53,528 nt of DNA from JAJZQD01 sp021847735 (GCA_027324025.1 DAHVYW010000024.1:1-53528), one strand, 5' to 3'; shown: positions 39,658-46,954, numbered from the stretch's first letter. Notes: a model not told the origin generated them from the letters alone. Numbers and translations: made by a program.

Positions 39658-40203
39658 TTGTCAGGTAGAGCTTTAAAGATTGTAGGTTTGGTTTTGGGGT
39701 TGGTTATCCTGGCAGGAGGCGGGTATTTAATCTATAACAACTCCGCTCGGGTAGACAAACCCCTTAATGAAGCTGCCTTCCCGCCAACCCTGCAGAGCCT
39801 TAGTCTGGGCCAGGTAGTCTCTGGGCCCCAGGCAATTGGAATGATTAGCAAACTGCACGGCAGTGATATTAAAATCAAGCAGGGATATATTGCCCAGTAT
39901 GGCGGGCAACAAGGCCAGATAATGATTTGGATATCTGAGTCCAACAATGTCAGTGAAGCCAAACAGCTTTTTGAGATAATGGACCGCAAGATTAATAAGG
40001 CCGGGCAATCAGCCAGCCAGTCCGCTGACGGCCCTCCTTTCACTGACCGGCGTACATTTACGCAGAATGGGCTTAATGTGGTCGCTGTCAAGGGTATGGA
40101 TATGGAAAACTACTATTACCAGGCGGGTTCCAAAGTATATTGGGTTGCCGCCGGAGGTGTAGACCCCATTAAAACCCTAAATGAAATAATGGGTGCTCTT
40201 TAA
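39658..40203 (+). CDS. Membrane-anchored protein of unknown function, ccm operon
   Basis: A 181-residue protein with a TTG start set by AAGGAGGAG at the right distance. One N-terminal helix (IVGLVLGLVILAGGGYLIY) anchors a periplasm-side alpha/beta domain of about 150 residues with no cysteine, so it is not a thiol enzyme or c-type cytochrome. No family recognised. Notable phrases: VSGPQAIGMISKLHGSDI and NYYYQAGSKVYWVAAGG. It is part of the ccm operon by spacing (23 bp after ccmD). Confidence 0.7.
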   Translation: MSGRALKIVGLVLGLVILAGGGYLIYNNSARVDKPLNEAAFPPTLQSLSLGQVVSGPQAIGMISKLHGSDIKIKQGYIAQYGGQQGQIMIWISESNNVSEAKQLFEIMDRKINKAGQSASQSADGPPFTDRRTFTQNGLNVVAVKGMDMENYYYQAGSKVYWVAAGGVDPIKTLNEIMGAL

Positions 40204-40215
40204 GGAGGTCAAAAC

Positions 40216-40851
40216 ATGGATGATACCAGAGCACAGAAACGGGCAAAATTCCTGGAGGACCAGAATCTCATAAGAAAGAGACGCAACAGGAAAATACTCG
40301 GAGCTGCCGCAATACTTGTGGCAGCAGGAGTTGCCCTTTTCTCATTTTTAAACAAACCTTATGCAAGTCCCACCGGCGGCAATTTTAACATTGGTGAAGC
40401 CCAGAACTACAAAAATCAAAAAATCGAAATGACCGCTGCCCCGTTGAAGGTGGAAAATGGCAAAGCCGCAATTTCCCTTGATACTCTCAAAGAAAAAAAG
40501 ATTCTTTACACTGAATATAGGGGTGAAAAAAGGAAATATTACGGCACTTTCGATTACCTGCCACTCAACGCCTTCGTCACTCGCTCAGGCAGGGTTGTAT
40601 TGGCTTCAAGTATATGTGAACCCTGCTACGGCACCAAATTTTATATTGAGGGTACCGATTTGGTCTGTGTGGCCTGCGGAACCCGCTGGCGTCTTGATGA
40701 TCTAATGGGTATCAGTGGCGGTTGTGTAAAATATGCGCCGGAAGAATTCAAGTATACAGTGGAAAACAACAACATTATAATTGACGAATCCGCCCTTAAG
40801 AATTGGAAGCCGCGCTATTTCACCGGTGAAATGCAGGCCCAAAGTTCGTAA
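40216..40851 (+). CDS. DUF2318 (Fe-S-type) membrane protein
   Basis: A 211-residue protein with an N-terminal basic stretch, one membrane helix (KILGAAAILVAAGVALFSFL) and an extracytoplasmic domain. The cysteine pattern is ICEPC ... LVCVACGTRW ... ISGGC, matching DUF2318, a domain annotated as an Fe-S-containing membrane protein and found with FtrABCD/P19-type iron or copper uptake. It lies 12 bp after the preceding gene. It may bind metal or haem-related cofactors for the ccm pathway. Confidence 0.8.
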   Translation: MDDTRAQKRAKFLEDQNLIRKRRNRKILGAAAILVAAGVALFSFLNKPYASPTGGNFNIGEAQNYKNQKIEMTAAPLKVENGKAAISLDTLKEKKILYTEYRGEKRKYYGTFDYLPLNAFVTRSGRVVLASSICEPCYGTKFYIEGTDLVCVACGTRWRLDDLMGISGGCVKYAPEEFKYTVENNNIIIDESALKNWKPRYFTGEMQAQSS

Positions 40852-40905
40852 TTAAATGTTTTGGGGAGCCTCATAATTTATTTTAACAACAGGAGTGGTC
40901 ATAAG

Positions 40906-41352
40906 ATGGGCAAAAGAAAGTTACCCCCGCCAAACACGGTCAAGAAAGGCCGCAGTGAGAGGGCTAGTACTACTACCCCCCTTATAGTAATGGGTATTGT
41001 CATGATTGGTTTGGTTGTATGGATTGTATCCAGCCTGGCCCGGTCAGGTTCCCCGCCCGCCCCCGCAGCCTTAGCCCAGGAACTAAACGGGGTGCAGGTA
41101 ATATCTATGAATTTGAGCGCCTCGGGTTACAGCCCAAACAATTTCACCGTCAAAAAAGGAATCCCTGTCCGGGTTAACACTAACTCAACATCTGATGCGG
41201 GTTGTGTAAGGGGAATTATGATCCCTGATTTTGCTATCAACAAGCCTGTGGACATCGGACAAGACACCTTTACTTTTATGCCTGACAAAACCGGTACTTT
41301 TCCGTTTACCTGCCAAATGAAAATGTCTTCCGGGACCATCAAGGTAATTTAA
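40906..41352 (+). CDS. Membrane-anchored cupredoxin-like protein
   Basis: A 148-residue protein; ATG 40906 is set by AGGAGTGG. A basic N-terminus is followed by a membrane helix (TPLIVMGIVMIGLVVWIVSSL). The extracytoplasmic cupredoxin-type beta sandwich contains SGYSPNNFTVKKGIPVRV, DAGCVRG and TFPFTCQMKMSSGTIKV. The two cysteines and nearby methionines match EfeO/cupredoxin_1 proteins that bind copper; the histidines of classical type 1 sites are missing. Last gene of the ccm operon, followed by a strong terminator. It could supply or remove copper in thiol chemistry of haem attachment. Confidence 0.8.
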   Translation: MGKRKLPPPNTVKKGRSERASTTTPLIVMGIVMIGLVVWIVSSLARSGSPPAPAALAQELNGVQVISMNLSASGYSPNNFTVKKGIPVRVNTNSTSDAGCVRGIMIPDFAINKPVDIGQDTFTFMPDKTGTFPFTCQMKMSSGTIKVI

Positions 41353-41356
41353 CAGC

Positions 41357-41388
41357 AAAGCGGCCCTTCGCGGGCCGCTTTATTATTG
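41357..41388. terminator. Bidirectional terminator ending the ccm operon
   Basis: AAAGCGGCCC and GGGCCGCTTT pair perfectly over 10 bp around TTCGC. The cluster sits between the convergent cupredoxin and methyltransferase genes and has T-rich flanks on the plus side. Confidence 0.88.
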
Positions 41389-41988
41389 TTTATTTGGTTT
41401 GGCTATAATGAGTTTTAATATTTCCATCCCCACTGTATCCACCTGTTTCAGTTCCAGTCCGGCTTCTCTAATGTTTTCGAGGGTCCGCCTGTTGATATTG
41501 GACCCGATTAACCGTACTACCACTGGATTAAATGCGTCCATCAGGACCCCCAAGAACTTCTTGTCACTTCTGATATGTTCAAGGAATACTAACTGCCCGT
41601 CAGGTTTACAAACCCTGTGCAGCTCCCGGAAGCCCTTGATGGGGTCCGGAACCGAGCAAAATACACAGGTAGCCACAATGGTATCAAAGGAGTTGTCGGG
41701 AAATGCCAGAGACTGCACATCCATCTCGCTAAGGGTGACATTTGTAAGAGCCTTGGCCCTCTCTCTGGCCTTTTTAAGCATTCCCGGGCTAAAATCTATG
41801 CCGGTAACTTCGCAGGTGGGCGGATAAAACTTTAGGTTTTGACCGGTGCCCACCCCAACTTCGAGTACCTTCCCATATGCCTGGAGGATTACCTTTTGCC
41901 TGATTTCGTCTTTAATCACCCAGTCCATACAATCATAAAACAACGATGTCCGGTTAAACCTTTTCCTGATTGTTTCTGTGGTGGGCAC
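41383..41988 (-). CDS. Class I SAM-dependent methyltransferase (UbiE/PmtA-like)
   Basis: A 201-residue methyltransferase with SAM motif I LEVGVGTGQNLKFYPP, motif post-I VTGIDFSPGMLKKARERA, and later FDTIVATCVFCSVPDPIKGFREL and GQLVFLEHIRS. The pattern fits UbiE-like or phospholipid N-methyltransferases; the substrate is not predictable. GTG 41988 follows AAAGGGGGAG. It is convergent with the ccm operon and has a TACTA-N7-TAGTA operator over its -35 box, so it is probably controlled together with that operon. Confidence 0.85.
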   Translation of the reverse strand: MPTTETIRKRFNRTSLFYDCMDWVIKDEIRQKVILQAYGKVLEVGVGTGQNLKFYPPTCEVTGIDFSPGMLKKARERAKALTNVTLSEMDVQSLAFPDNSFDTIVATCVFCSVPDPIKGFRELHRVCKPDGQLVFLEHIRSDKKFLGVLMDAFNPVVVRLIGSNINRRTLENIREAGLELKQVDTVGMEILKLIIAKPNKQ

Positions 41989-42391
41989 GTCAACTCCCCC
42001 TTTATATTAAGTGCAAAAGTGCTGGATGTTTAATTAAATATTACTACCACTTGCCTACTATAGTCAATAGTAGGCCCTGTATTTCTCCCAGAGCTCTACG
42101 CGAGAAGTCTTTTTTCATCTTTTTTAAACAAATATTTCTTTATCAGGAGACCCCCGATTACCCAGCCATGGCTGCCCACAGTGCGTGTACCAGGTGTCAC
42201 GAAAATTTTCCACCCTAGTTATTCTTCCTCGGTTCACTCTTTATATTGCTCTAACCGAAAAAATATTAGTTTTTTTGGAAATGCGGGATACTTGGTGACC
42301 TGATAACCACATAAGAATATAATGTTAAGGGATTGACCGCCAAAACCCGTTTTGGTTATGTTGTTTCAAAATTCTTGACGAGGTGAGCCCT
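41989..42391. other. Intergenic region between methyltransferase and YlbF-family genes
   Basis: No gene. The left end carries the promoter and operator of the methyltransferase (42038-42072). The rest is AT-rich; the plus-strand gene is preceded by GAGGTGA but I see no clear promoter for it. Confidence 0.5.
42038..42072 (-). promoter_or_regulatory. Methyltransferase promoter with TACTA-N7-TAGTA operator
   Basis: On the minus strand TTGACT (42062-42067), 18 bp, TAATAT (42038-42043) make a sigma-A promoter. The dyad TACTA (42056-42060), 7 bases, TAGTA (42068-42072), extended to 8-bp arms CCTACTAT/ATAGTAGG, is centred on the -35. Binding would exclude polymerase. Confidence 0.72.
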
Positions 42392-42718
42392 ATGCCATTA
42401 AGTGTGAAAGCCAGGGAGTTTGCGGAGGCTGTCAGAAAAACCAGGGAGTTTATGGAATTAAAACAGGCTCTCGCTGATATTGACGGAAAACCGGGTCTCA
42501 AGAAAACAGTTGAGGAATTTAAGCGGAAACAGATGGAGACCTTTACAATGAACCAACCAGGCAGTAAGGCCGCGGAACTTACTGAAGAGTTTAAAAGACT
42601 TTCCGGTATTGCCGAAGTAATGAGGTACATGGCTGCCGGGAAAAAATTTAACGACATGATGTTAGGAACCTTCAAAATGATAAATGATTACATAGAATTA
42701 GAACTAAAATCCCGGTAA
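42392..42718 (+). CDS. YlbF/YmcA-family protein
   Basis: A 108-residue all-helical protein starting at ATG 42392 (MPLSVKAREFAEAVRKTREF), with GAGGTGA 6 bases upstream; GTG 42383 overlaps that site. The pattern A-x-x-L/F-A-x-x-I/V-R-x-T-x-E-Y/F-x-x-L-K-x-A and the KMINDYIELEL end fit the Com_YlbF family. In B. subtilis members form the Y-complex that affects RNase Y specificity, competence and biofilm. Followed by a strong terminator. Confidence 0.8.
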   Translation: MPLSVKAREFAEAVRKTREFMELKQALADIDGKPGLKKTVEEFKRKQMETFTMNQPGSKAAELTEEFKRLSGIAEVMRYMAAGKKFNDMMLGTFKMINDYIELELKSR

Positions 42719-42725
42719 GATAAAC

Positions 42726-42776
42726 CGGGAGTGTCCCATAAGTTGAAAAAACTTATGAGACACTCCCGTTTTTTTG
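42726..42776 (+). terminator. Strong terminator after the YlbF-family gene
   Basis: CGGGAGTGTCCCATAAGTT and AACTTATGAGACACTCCCG pair over 19 positions with one mismatch around GAAAA, followed by seven or eight T. Confidence 0.92.
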
Positions 42777-42793
42777 TTGAAGTAACTACAATT

Positions 42794-43190
42794 TTAAAAA
42801 AAATTTGCCCGGTCTATCTCTTCTAAAATATCTTTGACTTTTTGACGGAGTTTTTCCCGGTTCTTTTCTGTGCTTTTCTTCCATACAAAGCTGTATCTGT
42901 TAGCATTAGCTTCAACTTTAGTCCCGTCCACAAAGTAATTCTCCAGCCTAGCCATATATCAATACCTTCAGCATCATTTTGGGATGATAACTGCCGGCTC
43001 CGCCACCTTTATATTTTTCCAACAGAGGCTCCAGGCCCATTTCATCTATGACCTGGTTCACCACACGGACTTTATAACGACCTTTTGATGTCCCTTCTTT
43101 TTCATACTTCCTCCTGAATCCATACTTCTTTTGCTTAAATAATTCGACAAAAGAAGCTAAAAACCTTTCGTATATCAGGGTTTCATTGTA
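42794..43190 (-). pseudogene. IS1182-family transposase remnant with internal deletion
   Basis: Minus-strand translation from about 43190 gives YNETLIYERFLASFVELFKQ, then KKYGFRRKYEKEGTSKGRYK, RVVNQVIDEMGLEPLLEKYK and GGGAGSYHPKMMLKVLIYG, followed by a stop. In another frame it resumes as LENYFVDGTKVEANANRYSF, WKKSTEKNREKLRQKVKDIL and then stops at 42794. These are two separate parts of the N-terminal region of IS1182 transposases, joined near 42950. The intervening 60 or so codons and all of the DDE catalytic domain are missing. No ribosome site. Dead. Confidence 0.85.
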
Positions 43191-43505
43191 TTTTTAGTAA
43201 ATCTTTTTTGTTTTGGCCGGACTCACTCGTCCTGAAAGCACCTGAGGCAGCCTCCCGAATTTGACCACAAATTCAGGGAGTAGCAGATATATTCCGGAAG
43301 GACGAGTCTGATATCCGCTTGTCGGCGATCCGCGGATGCGGGAGCCGGTAACAAGCTGAATTGTTGCCGTCCTGTAGGAACATATCTGTCACTCACGGTG
43401 CTTTCACGACTAAATAGAAAGCTGCCCCATTTGCTTATGGGACAGCCCCTTACTATATTCACCTGGGACAGGATTATTCCGGTGAAACACAGTTGACACC
43501 GTTTT
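43191..43505. other. Intergenic region with dispersed repeat copy C
   Basis: No gene. Holds repeat copy C (43274-43398). An outer inverted pair GAAAGCACC (near 43236) and GGTGCTTTC (near 43397) extends the hairpin. A further hairpin GCTGCCCCAT ... ATGGGACAGC (near 43420-43447) could end the cyclo-ligase transcript or be the end of the IS remnant. Confidence 0.6.
43274..43398 (+). repeat. Dispersed palindromic repeat, copy C
   Basis: A 125-bp element related to copies at 2132-2250 and 9513-9632. Shared blocks are GCAGATATATTCCGGA, GACGAGTCTGATATCCGC, GCGATCCGCG, GCGGGAGC and AGCTGAATTGTTGC. The arms pair less well than in the other copies (GGGAGTAGCAGATAT against ATATCTGTCACTCAC), suggesting it is older. 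It lies next to the IS1182 remnant. Confidence 0.7.
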
Positions 43506-44084
43506 TCAAGAGCCCTGTTTACACTTTATTGCCCGGTCTTCGGTAACCACATAATGCACCGGATAATCATGCTCCTCTGGACAGACATCATCCCTGATCT
43601 GCAGTTCAAAAGCCAGCGCGGCAAAGACAGTATCAGGTCTTGTCTGCCTCAGGAACCGGTCATAAAAACCGCCCCCGTAGCCGAGCCGGTTGCCCCCGGC
43701 GTCAAAAGAGACTCCCGGCACAATCACAAAGTCGATGGCGGTTGGCTCAACAGGCCTTACGCACTCGGGCTTGGGCTCCATAATACCCCATGTCCCGGGA
43801 GTAAGATCCCCCGGAAAATCTTTGAGCTCGGAAGGAATAAGCCTGGTGTTTTTTGTGTCGGTGATGGGAATTACCACCCTCTTGCCGTTTTCCAGGCAAT
43901 ACTTGATTAGCTCACCGGTTGCAACCTCATTTCTAAAGTCCAGGTAAAACATAATCAAACCCGCTTTTTCAAATTCGGGTAAGCTTTTTACTTTCTCGGT
44001 AATACGAGCGCTTTTTTTAGCAACCACCTCCTGAGGCTGGCTCATCCGGGCAGCAATGATTTCTTTTCTGAGCTGTTTCTTCAT
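43506..44084 (-). CDS. 5-formyltetrahydrofolate cyclo-ligase
   Basis: A 192-residue enzyme that makes 5,10-methenyl-THF from 5-formyl-THF with ATP. Conserved features: N-terminal KKQLRKEIIAAR, the substrate loop FYLDFRNEVATGELI, and the nucleotide motif LGYGGGFYDRFL near residues 133-144, following VIVPGVSFD. Length is normal. It stands alone. Confidence 0.92.
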   Translation of the reverse strand: MKKQLRKEIIAARMSQPQEVVAKKSARITEKVKSLPEFEKAGLIMFYLDFRNEVATGELIKYCLENGKRVVIPITDTKNTRLIPSELKDFPGDLTPGTWGIMEPKPECVRPVEPTAIDFVIVPGVSFDAGGNRLGYGGGFYDRFLRQTRPDTVFAALAFELQIRDDVCPEEHDYPVHYVVTEDRAIKCKQGS

Positions 44085-44488
44085 AAACGATACCCCTTTT
44101 TATTTTTCTTTTCCATCCATTTTACGCCAATCCAGTTTCCCATAGAAGGTTCCGAAACCAGGACAATCTCAAGGCGATGGTAATATATTTCGTGTTCAAA
44201 CTTAGATTTCCTTCCGGGCAAAACGTAGAAAGGCTGCTGACAACTACCTTTTTCTTAGCTATCTCTTCCTTTTTGGCCACCTGTTTTGCTTCGTTTTTAA
44301 CTTTTCCCTTAGGTGGTTCCTTGGGTCCGACTGCACTATCATTATTACCTGTGCTGGCGGCAGGGGGCATATACACTTGACTATATACATTATCAGATAC
44401 GGTTGCCGGCCCTGCGTGCCATCAAAAGGTAAAAAAAAGCGGTTGCAGCAATTTGGCGCAACCGCTTTTGTTAATGAACACGTTACTA
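44085..44488. other. Intergenic region, possible eroded coding sequence
   Basis: About 400 bp without a convincing gene. The minus strand has an open frame (about 44415-44122) whose first part has protein-like composition (AGPATVSDNVYSQVYMPPAAS, then a Lys/Glu-rich stretch) but no start with a ribosome site, and it ends in unlikely sequence. It may be a decayed exported-protein gene. The right end holds the lepB terminator. Confidence 0.4.
44432..44472. terminator. Terminator of lepB
   Basis: AAGCGGTTGC and GCAACCGCTT are perfect 10-bp arms around an 11-base loop, with eight A on one side and TTTTG on the other. It lies just after the minus-strand lepB stop. Confidence 0.8.
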
Positions 44489-45046
44489 TTAAGTTCCCTG
44501 ACTAGGCGAAGGCTTTTCTATTGGGCCCACCCTGTTAACAGGCCAATACCTGAAAAATGCCCTGCCCTTTATATTCTCAACGGGCAAAAACCCCCAGGCG
44601 TGGCTGTCAAAGCTGTTGTTACGGTTGTCCCCCATAACGAATACCGACCCCTCAGGAACGGTGACAGGCCCGTAGTTGTAATTGGGTTTTTGGGCGATAT
44701 ACGGTTCGGTCAGGGGTTTATTGTTAACAAAAACCGTTCCACTTGTAACCTGGATAGTATCACCGGGAAGACCAATGATTCTTTTTATAAAATCGGTTTT
44801 GACTGACCCAATCTGGGCTTCAGGTGGAGGCGCAAAAACTACAATATCCTTATGATGCAAGCTGTTAAATTTGAAGACTATTTTATCTACCAGAAGTTTA
44901 TCCCCTATCGCCAGCGTGGGTATCATGGAACCTGTCGGGATTCCACGGGCCTCTACGACATAACTGCGCAAAACAAATGTAAGGATAAGAGCAAAGAATA
45001 TAACCTGGACCGTATCTTTGATAACTTCCCAAACCCTCTGAGACAT
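44489..45046 (-). CDS. lepB: Signal peptidase I
   Basis: A 185-residue type I signal peptidase of the SipS class. Membrane anchor VIFFALILTFVLRSYVV, catalytic serine in GIPTGSMIPTLAIGDKLLVDKI, catalytic lysine in KTDFIKRIIGLPGD, and box E GDNRNNSFDSHAWGFLP. It cleaves signal peptides of secreted proteins, several of which are encoded in this window. Confidence 0.95.
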   Translation of the reverse strand: MSQRVWEVIKDTVQVIFFALILTFVLRSYVVEARGIPTGSMIPTLAIGDKLLVDKIVFKFNSLHHKDIVVFAPPPEAQIGSVKTDFIKRIIGLPGDTIQVTSGTVFVNNKPLTEPYIAQKPNYNYGPVTVPEGSVFVMGDNRNNSFDSHAWGFLPVENIKGRAFFRYWPVNRVGPIEKPSPSQGT

Positions 45047-45189
45047 TGGCTATCACCTGTGCCTTTCGATTAAAAAACGTATTCATTATTCCTGTAGTAC
45101 AGAAAACACATTATTATTATATTTTATTTTATGGCAAAAGAAAACCTATTATAAAGTATTACTTACAATTGTTTTGCCGATGTTTTGCC

Positions 45190-45221
45190 GAAAAAAAAAG
45201 CTTAGACCGGTGTCCAAGCTT
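45190..45221 (-). terminator. Terminator of the riboswitch-controlled membrane-protein gene
   Basis: On the minus strand AAGCTTGGAC-ACCG-GTCTAAGCTT is followed by a run of T (complement of 45190-45198). It lies 12 bp after the stop at 45233. Confidence 0.85.
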
Positions 45222-45232
45222 GATACGTTTAC

Positions 45233-45535
45233 TTATATGATTTTCCATACAGCACTGGCTGCGGTTACTCCGCCAAATAAAGGGATAAACTGGTTCACTG
45301 ACCAGGTCAGTCCTGGACCGTAAATTACATATACCAATGTAATTATAACCAGTCCCAGCATAATGTTCTCTGAAATAATTGCCACAACCAGGGTAATAAT
45401 AAAGGCTGCAAAGATTATGCCCACCCACTGCGGATAGAACGGGAACGGTTCCACTGTATAATAATACCACCAGGCAAACGCACCAAACAGCACGGCAAGT
45501 AATTGCCTGAAAACAGTGGAAACAGCCATCGCCAT
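45233..45535 (-). CDS. Small polytopic membrane protein under GEMM riboswitch control
   Basis: A 100-residue protein with an ideal AAAGGAGG ribosome site before ATG 45535. Three hydrophobic segments: about residues 8-25, 37-56 and 58-75, with a possible fourth at the end. No cysteine or charged active-site motif; rich in aromatic residues near the first loop (AWWYYYTVEPFPFYPQW). I recognise no family. Its leader carries a cyclic-di-GMP-I (GEMM) aptamer and a terminator, so its level should respond to a cyclic dinucleotide; this points to surface attachment, motility or pili as possible context. Confidence 0.75.
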   Translation of the reverse strand: MAMAVSTVFRQLLAVLFGAFAWWYYYTVEPFPFYPQWVGIIFAAFIITLVVAIISENIMLGLVIITLVYVIYGPGLTWSVNQFIPLFGGVTAASAVWKII

Positions 45536-45576
45536 TCAACCTCCTTTCTACCGTTTTTTGTCCCCGGAAAACAATA

Positions 45577-45612
45577 AAGCCTGTTTCCGGACCGATTAGC
45601 CGAAGACAGGCT
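45577..45612 (-). terminator. Riboswitch expression-platform terminator
   Basis: On the minus strand AGCCTGT ... ACAGGCT pair around a loop and are followed by TTATTGTTTT, before the ribosome site. The 5' arm side contains CTTCGGC, which can instead pair with GCCGAAG at the 3' edge of the aptamer (about 45631-45637). The two states are thus mutually exclusive. Confidence 0.65.
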
Positions 45613-45631
45613 GAAAAGTAAACCCATGAAT

Positions 45632-45735
45632 CTTCGGCAGCCCGGCTGTCATGGCATTATCAGCTCGCTGATATGCTTTAGACCCGTGGCTTTGCGTCCC
45701 TGCCTTTCGGTAGGTTTGCCATTATCGGAAATAGG
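45632..45735 (-). promoter_or_regulatory. GEMM / cyclic-di-GMP-I riboswitch aptamer
   Basis: The minus strand carries GGCAAACC (45713-45720), a stem capped by a GAAA tetraloop (CCTACC-GAAA-GGCAGG) and GGGACGCAAAGCCACGGG. A second hairpin (GCATATCAG-CGAG-CTGATAATGC) and the tetraloop-receptor side ATGACAGCCGGGCTGCC follow. These are the conserved parts of the GEMM-I class in the right order. The first base of GGCAAACC, the ligand-contacting position as I recall it, is G, which favours cyclic di-GMP over cyclic AMP-GMP. It lies about 100 bp upstream of the small membrane-protein gene. Confidence 0.9.
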
Positions 45736-45815
45736 TGACGCCACACAAAATGGACAAACTACTTTATATCAATATCGGGTTTTCAGTCCGATTACTTTAG
45801 AGGTAATTTCTGTAA

Positions 45816-45842
45816 AAACAAGCGCCCCCGGCGGGGCGCCTT
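45816..45842 (-). terminator. Terminator of the 45847-46329 gene
   Basis: On the minus strand GGCGCCCCGCCGGGGGCGC forms a GC-rich stem followed by TTGTTTTT, directly after the stop codon. Confidence 0.85.
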
Positions 45843-45846
45843 CTCA

Positions 45847-46329
45847 CTAATAATTAACCAGTACTGCTCTAGCTTGTCTGGTTTTGGTTACTATGATTCC
45901 TACAGAATCACCCGGCTTCACCTGAGCCAGGGAAATCACTTCCTTCTTATTTCGAATAATGGCGTTTTTATTAACAGGAACGTTGGGGTTAATCTTCACA
46001 CTGTTATCGTCCATCTGCTGGTCGATAGTGAGAACCCATTTATCCACATCTACTGCTTTAATCTCTCCCCAAACAATCAGTTCTCCCGATTTGGTATCTG
46101 CATTGGGTACGCTTGCCTGTTCAATAGCCTGAGGGGAAACTTTCTTTTCCATATCCCCGCTCTTTGAAGGAGTACCCGCAGAACTGTCATCCCCCGCTAT
46201 TTGGGCTGGTGGAATTTTGTCCCTAACTGTTGGCTGGGTTTTCTTTTTAGTCAAGGAAGTGAACCCAAGGTAGCCTATAACCATTACCACGACAACAATA
46301 AGAGTCATCAACGGCAGGTGTTTTCTCAA
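45847..46329 (-). CDS. Membrane-anchored protein with C-terminal beta domain
   Basis: A 160-residue protein with TTG start at 46329, preferred because GGAGGG lies 6 bases upstream; the ATG at 46335 touches that site. One N-terminal helix (LMTLIVVVVMVIGYLGF), a charged Ser/Pro/Lys linker of about 50 residues, then a small beta-barrel-like domain (ELIVWGEIKAVDVDKWVLTIDQQMDD ... VKPGDSVGIIV) like OB-fold or DUF5666-type domains. Function unknown. Single transcript with its own terminator. Confidence 0.65.
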   Translation of the reverse strand: MRKHLPLMTLIVVVVMVIGYLGFTSLTKKKTQPTVRDKIPPAQIAGDDSSAGTPSKSGDMEKKVSPQAIEQASVPNADTKSGELIVWGEIKAVDVDKWVLTIDQQMDDNSVKINPNVPVNKNAIIRNKKEVISLAQVKPGDSVGIIVTKTRQARAVLVNY

Positions 46330-46482
46330 CTGCATCCCTCCTTGGCAGTCGTTCTTTTTTATAATACCACAAAGTAGTGCTTAGAACAATGCTATATCTT
46401 CCAACCTATCCATTTTCAGGGCTCAGGGGCCTGCGTATAAAAAGGGGATTTCCCGCAGAGAAAAACGGTCATCCCAAAATAA

Positions 46483-46914
46483 TTACAATTTGTAAACATC
46501 CTCACCTTTTAACACGTTTATGTTGTTCTTCGCTAATAAAGACAAGGCGTCATCAATCTGTTCCACTCTAAAGACAACCAAAGCATCATTAGACGATTTT
46601 TCCAGAAAGGCGTAAAGGTATTCTATATTGATGCCGGCCATTTCCAGTGCTTTGAGGACAACTGCCAGACCGCCCGGTTCATCTTTCACCTCTACGGCAA
46701 TAACATCGGTTATGCTCACGGTAAACCCGGCCTCCTTAAGCACTTTAAGAGCGTTTGCCGGGTTGCTAACAATTAGCCTGAGGATGCCGAAATCAGAGGT
46801 GTCCGCAATTGACAAAGCCCTGATATTGATTCCAGCCTCACCTAAAACTTCAGTTAATGTTGCCAGTCTGCCAGACTTGTTTTCGAGAAAAACCGAAATT
46901 TGTTGTACTTTCAT
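46483..46914 (-). CDS. Tandem ACT-domain protein
   Basis: A 143-residue protein made of two ACT domains: first VQQISVFLENKSGRLATLTEVLGEAGINIRAL, second DVIAVEVKDEPGGLAVVLKALEMAGINIEYL. ACT pairs bind amino acids at their interface. Proteins of this type usually accompany phenylacetate-CoA ligase genes, as here (40 bp downstream of paaK), and probably sense aromatic or branched amino acids. Confidence 0.9.
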   Translation of the reverse strand: MKVQQISVFLENKSGRLATLTEVLGEAGINIRALSIADTSDFGILRLIVSNPANALKVLKEAGFTVSITDVIAVEVKDEPGGLAVVLKALEMAGINIEYLYAFLEKSSNDALVVFRVEQIDDALSLLAKNNINVLKGEDVYKL

Positions 46915-46954
46915 AAACTTCCCTCCTATTTCAGGTTAACCTACTTCAATTCGA

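Noticed and set aside
44122..44376. 84-residue minus-strand open frame between the cyclo-ligase and lepB.
   Set aside because: No ribosome site, improbable C-terminus and an overlapping frame on the other strand; at most an eroded gene.
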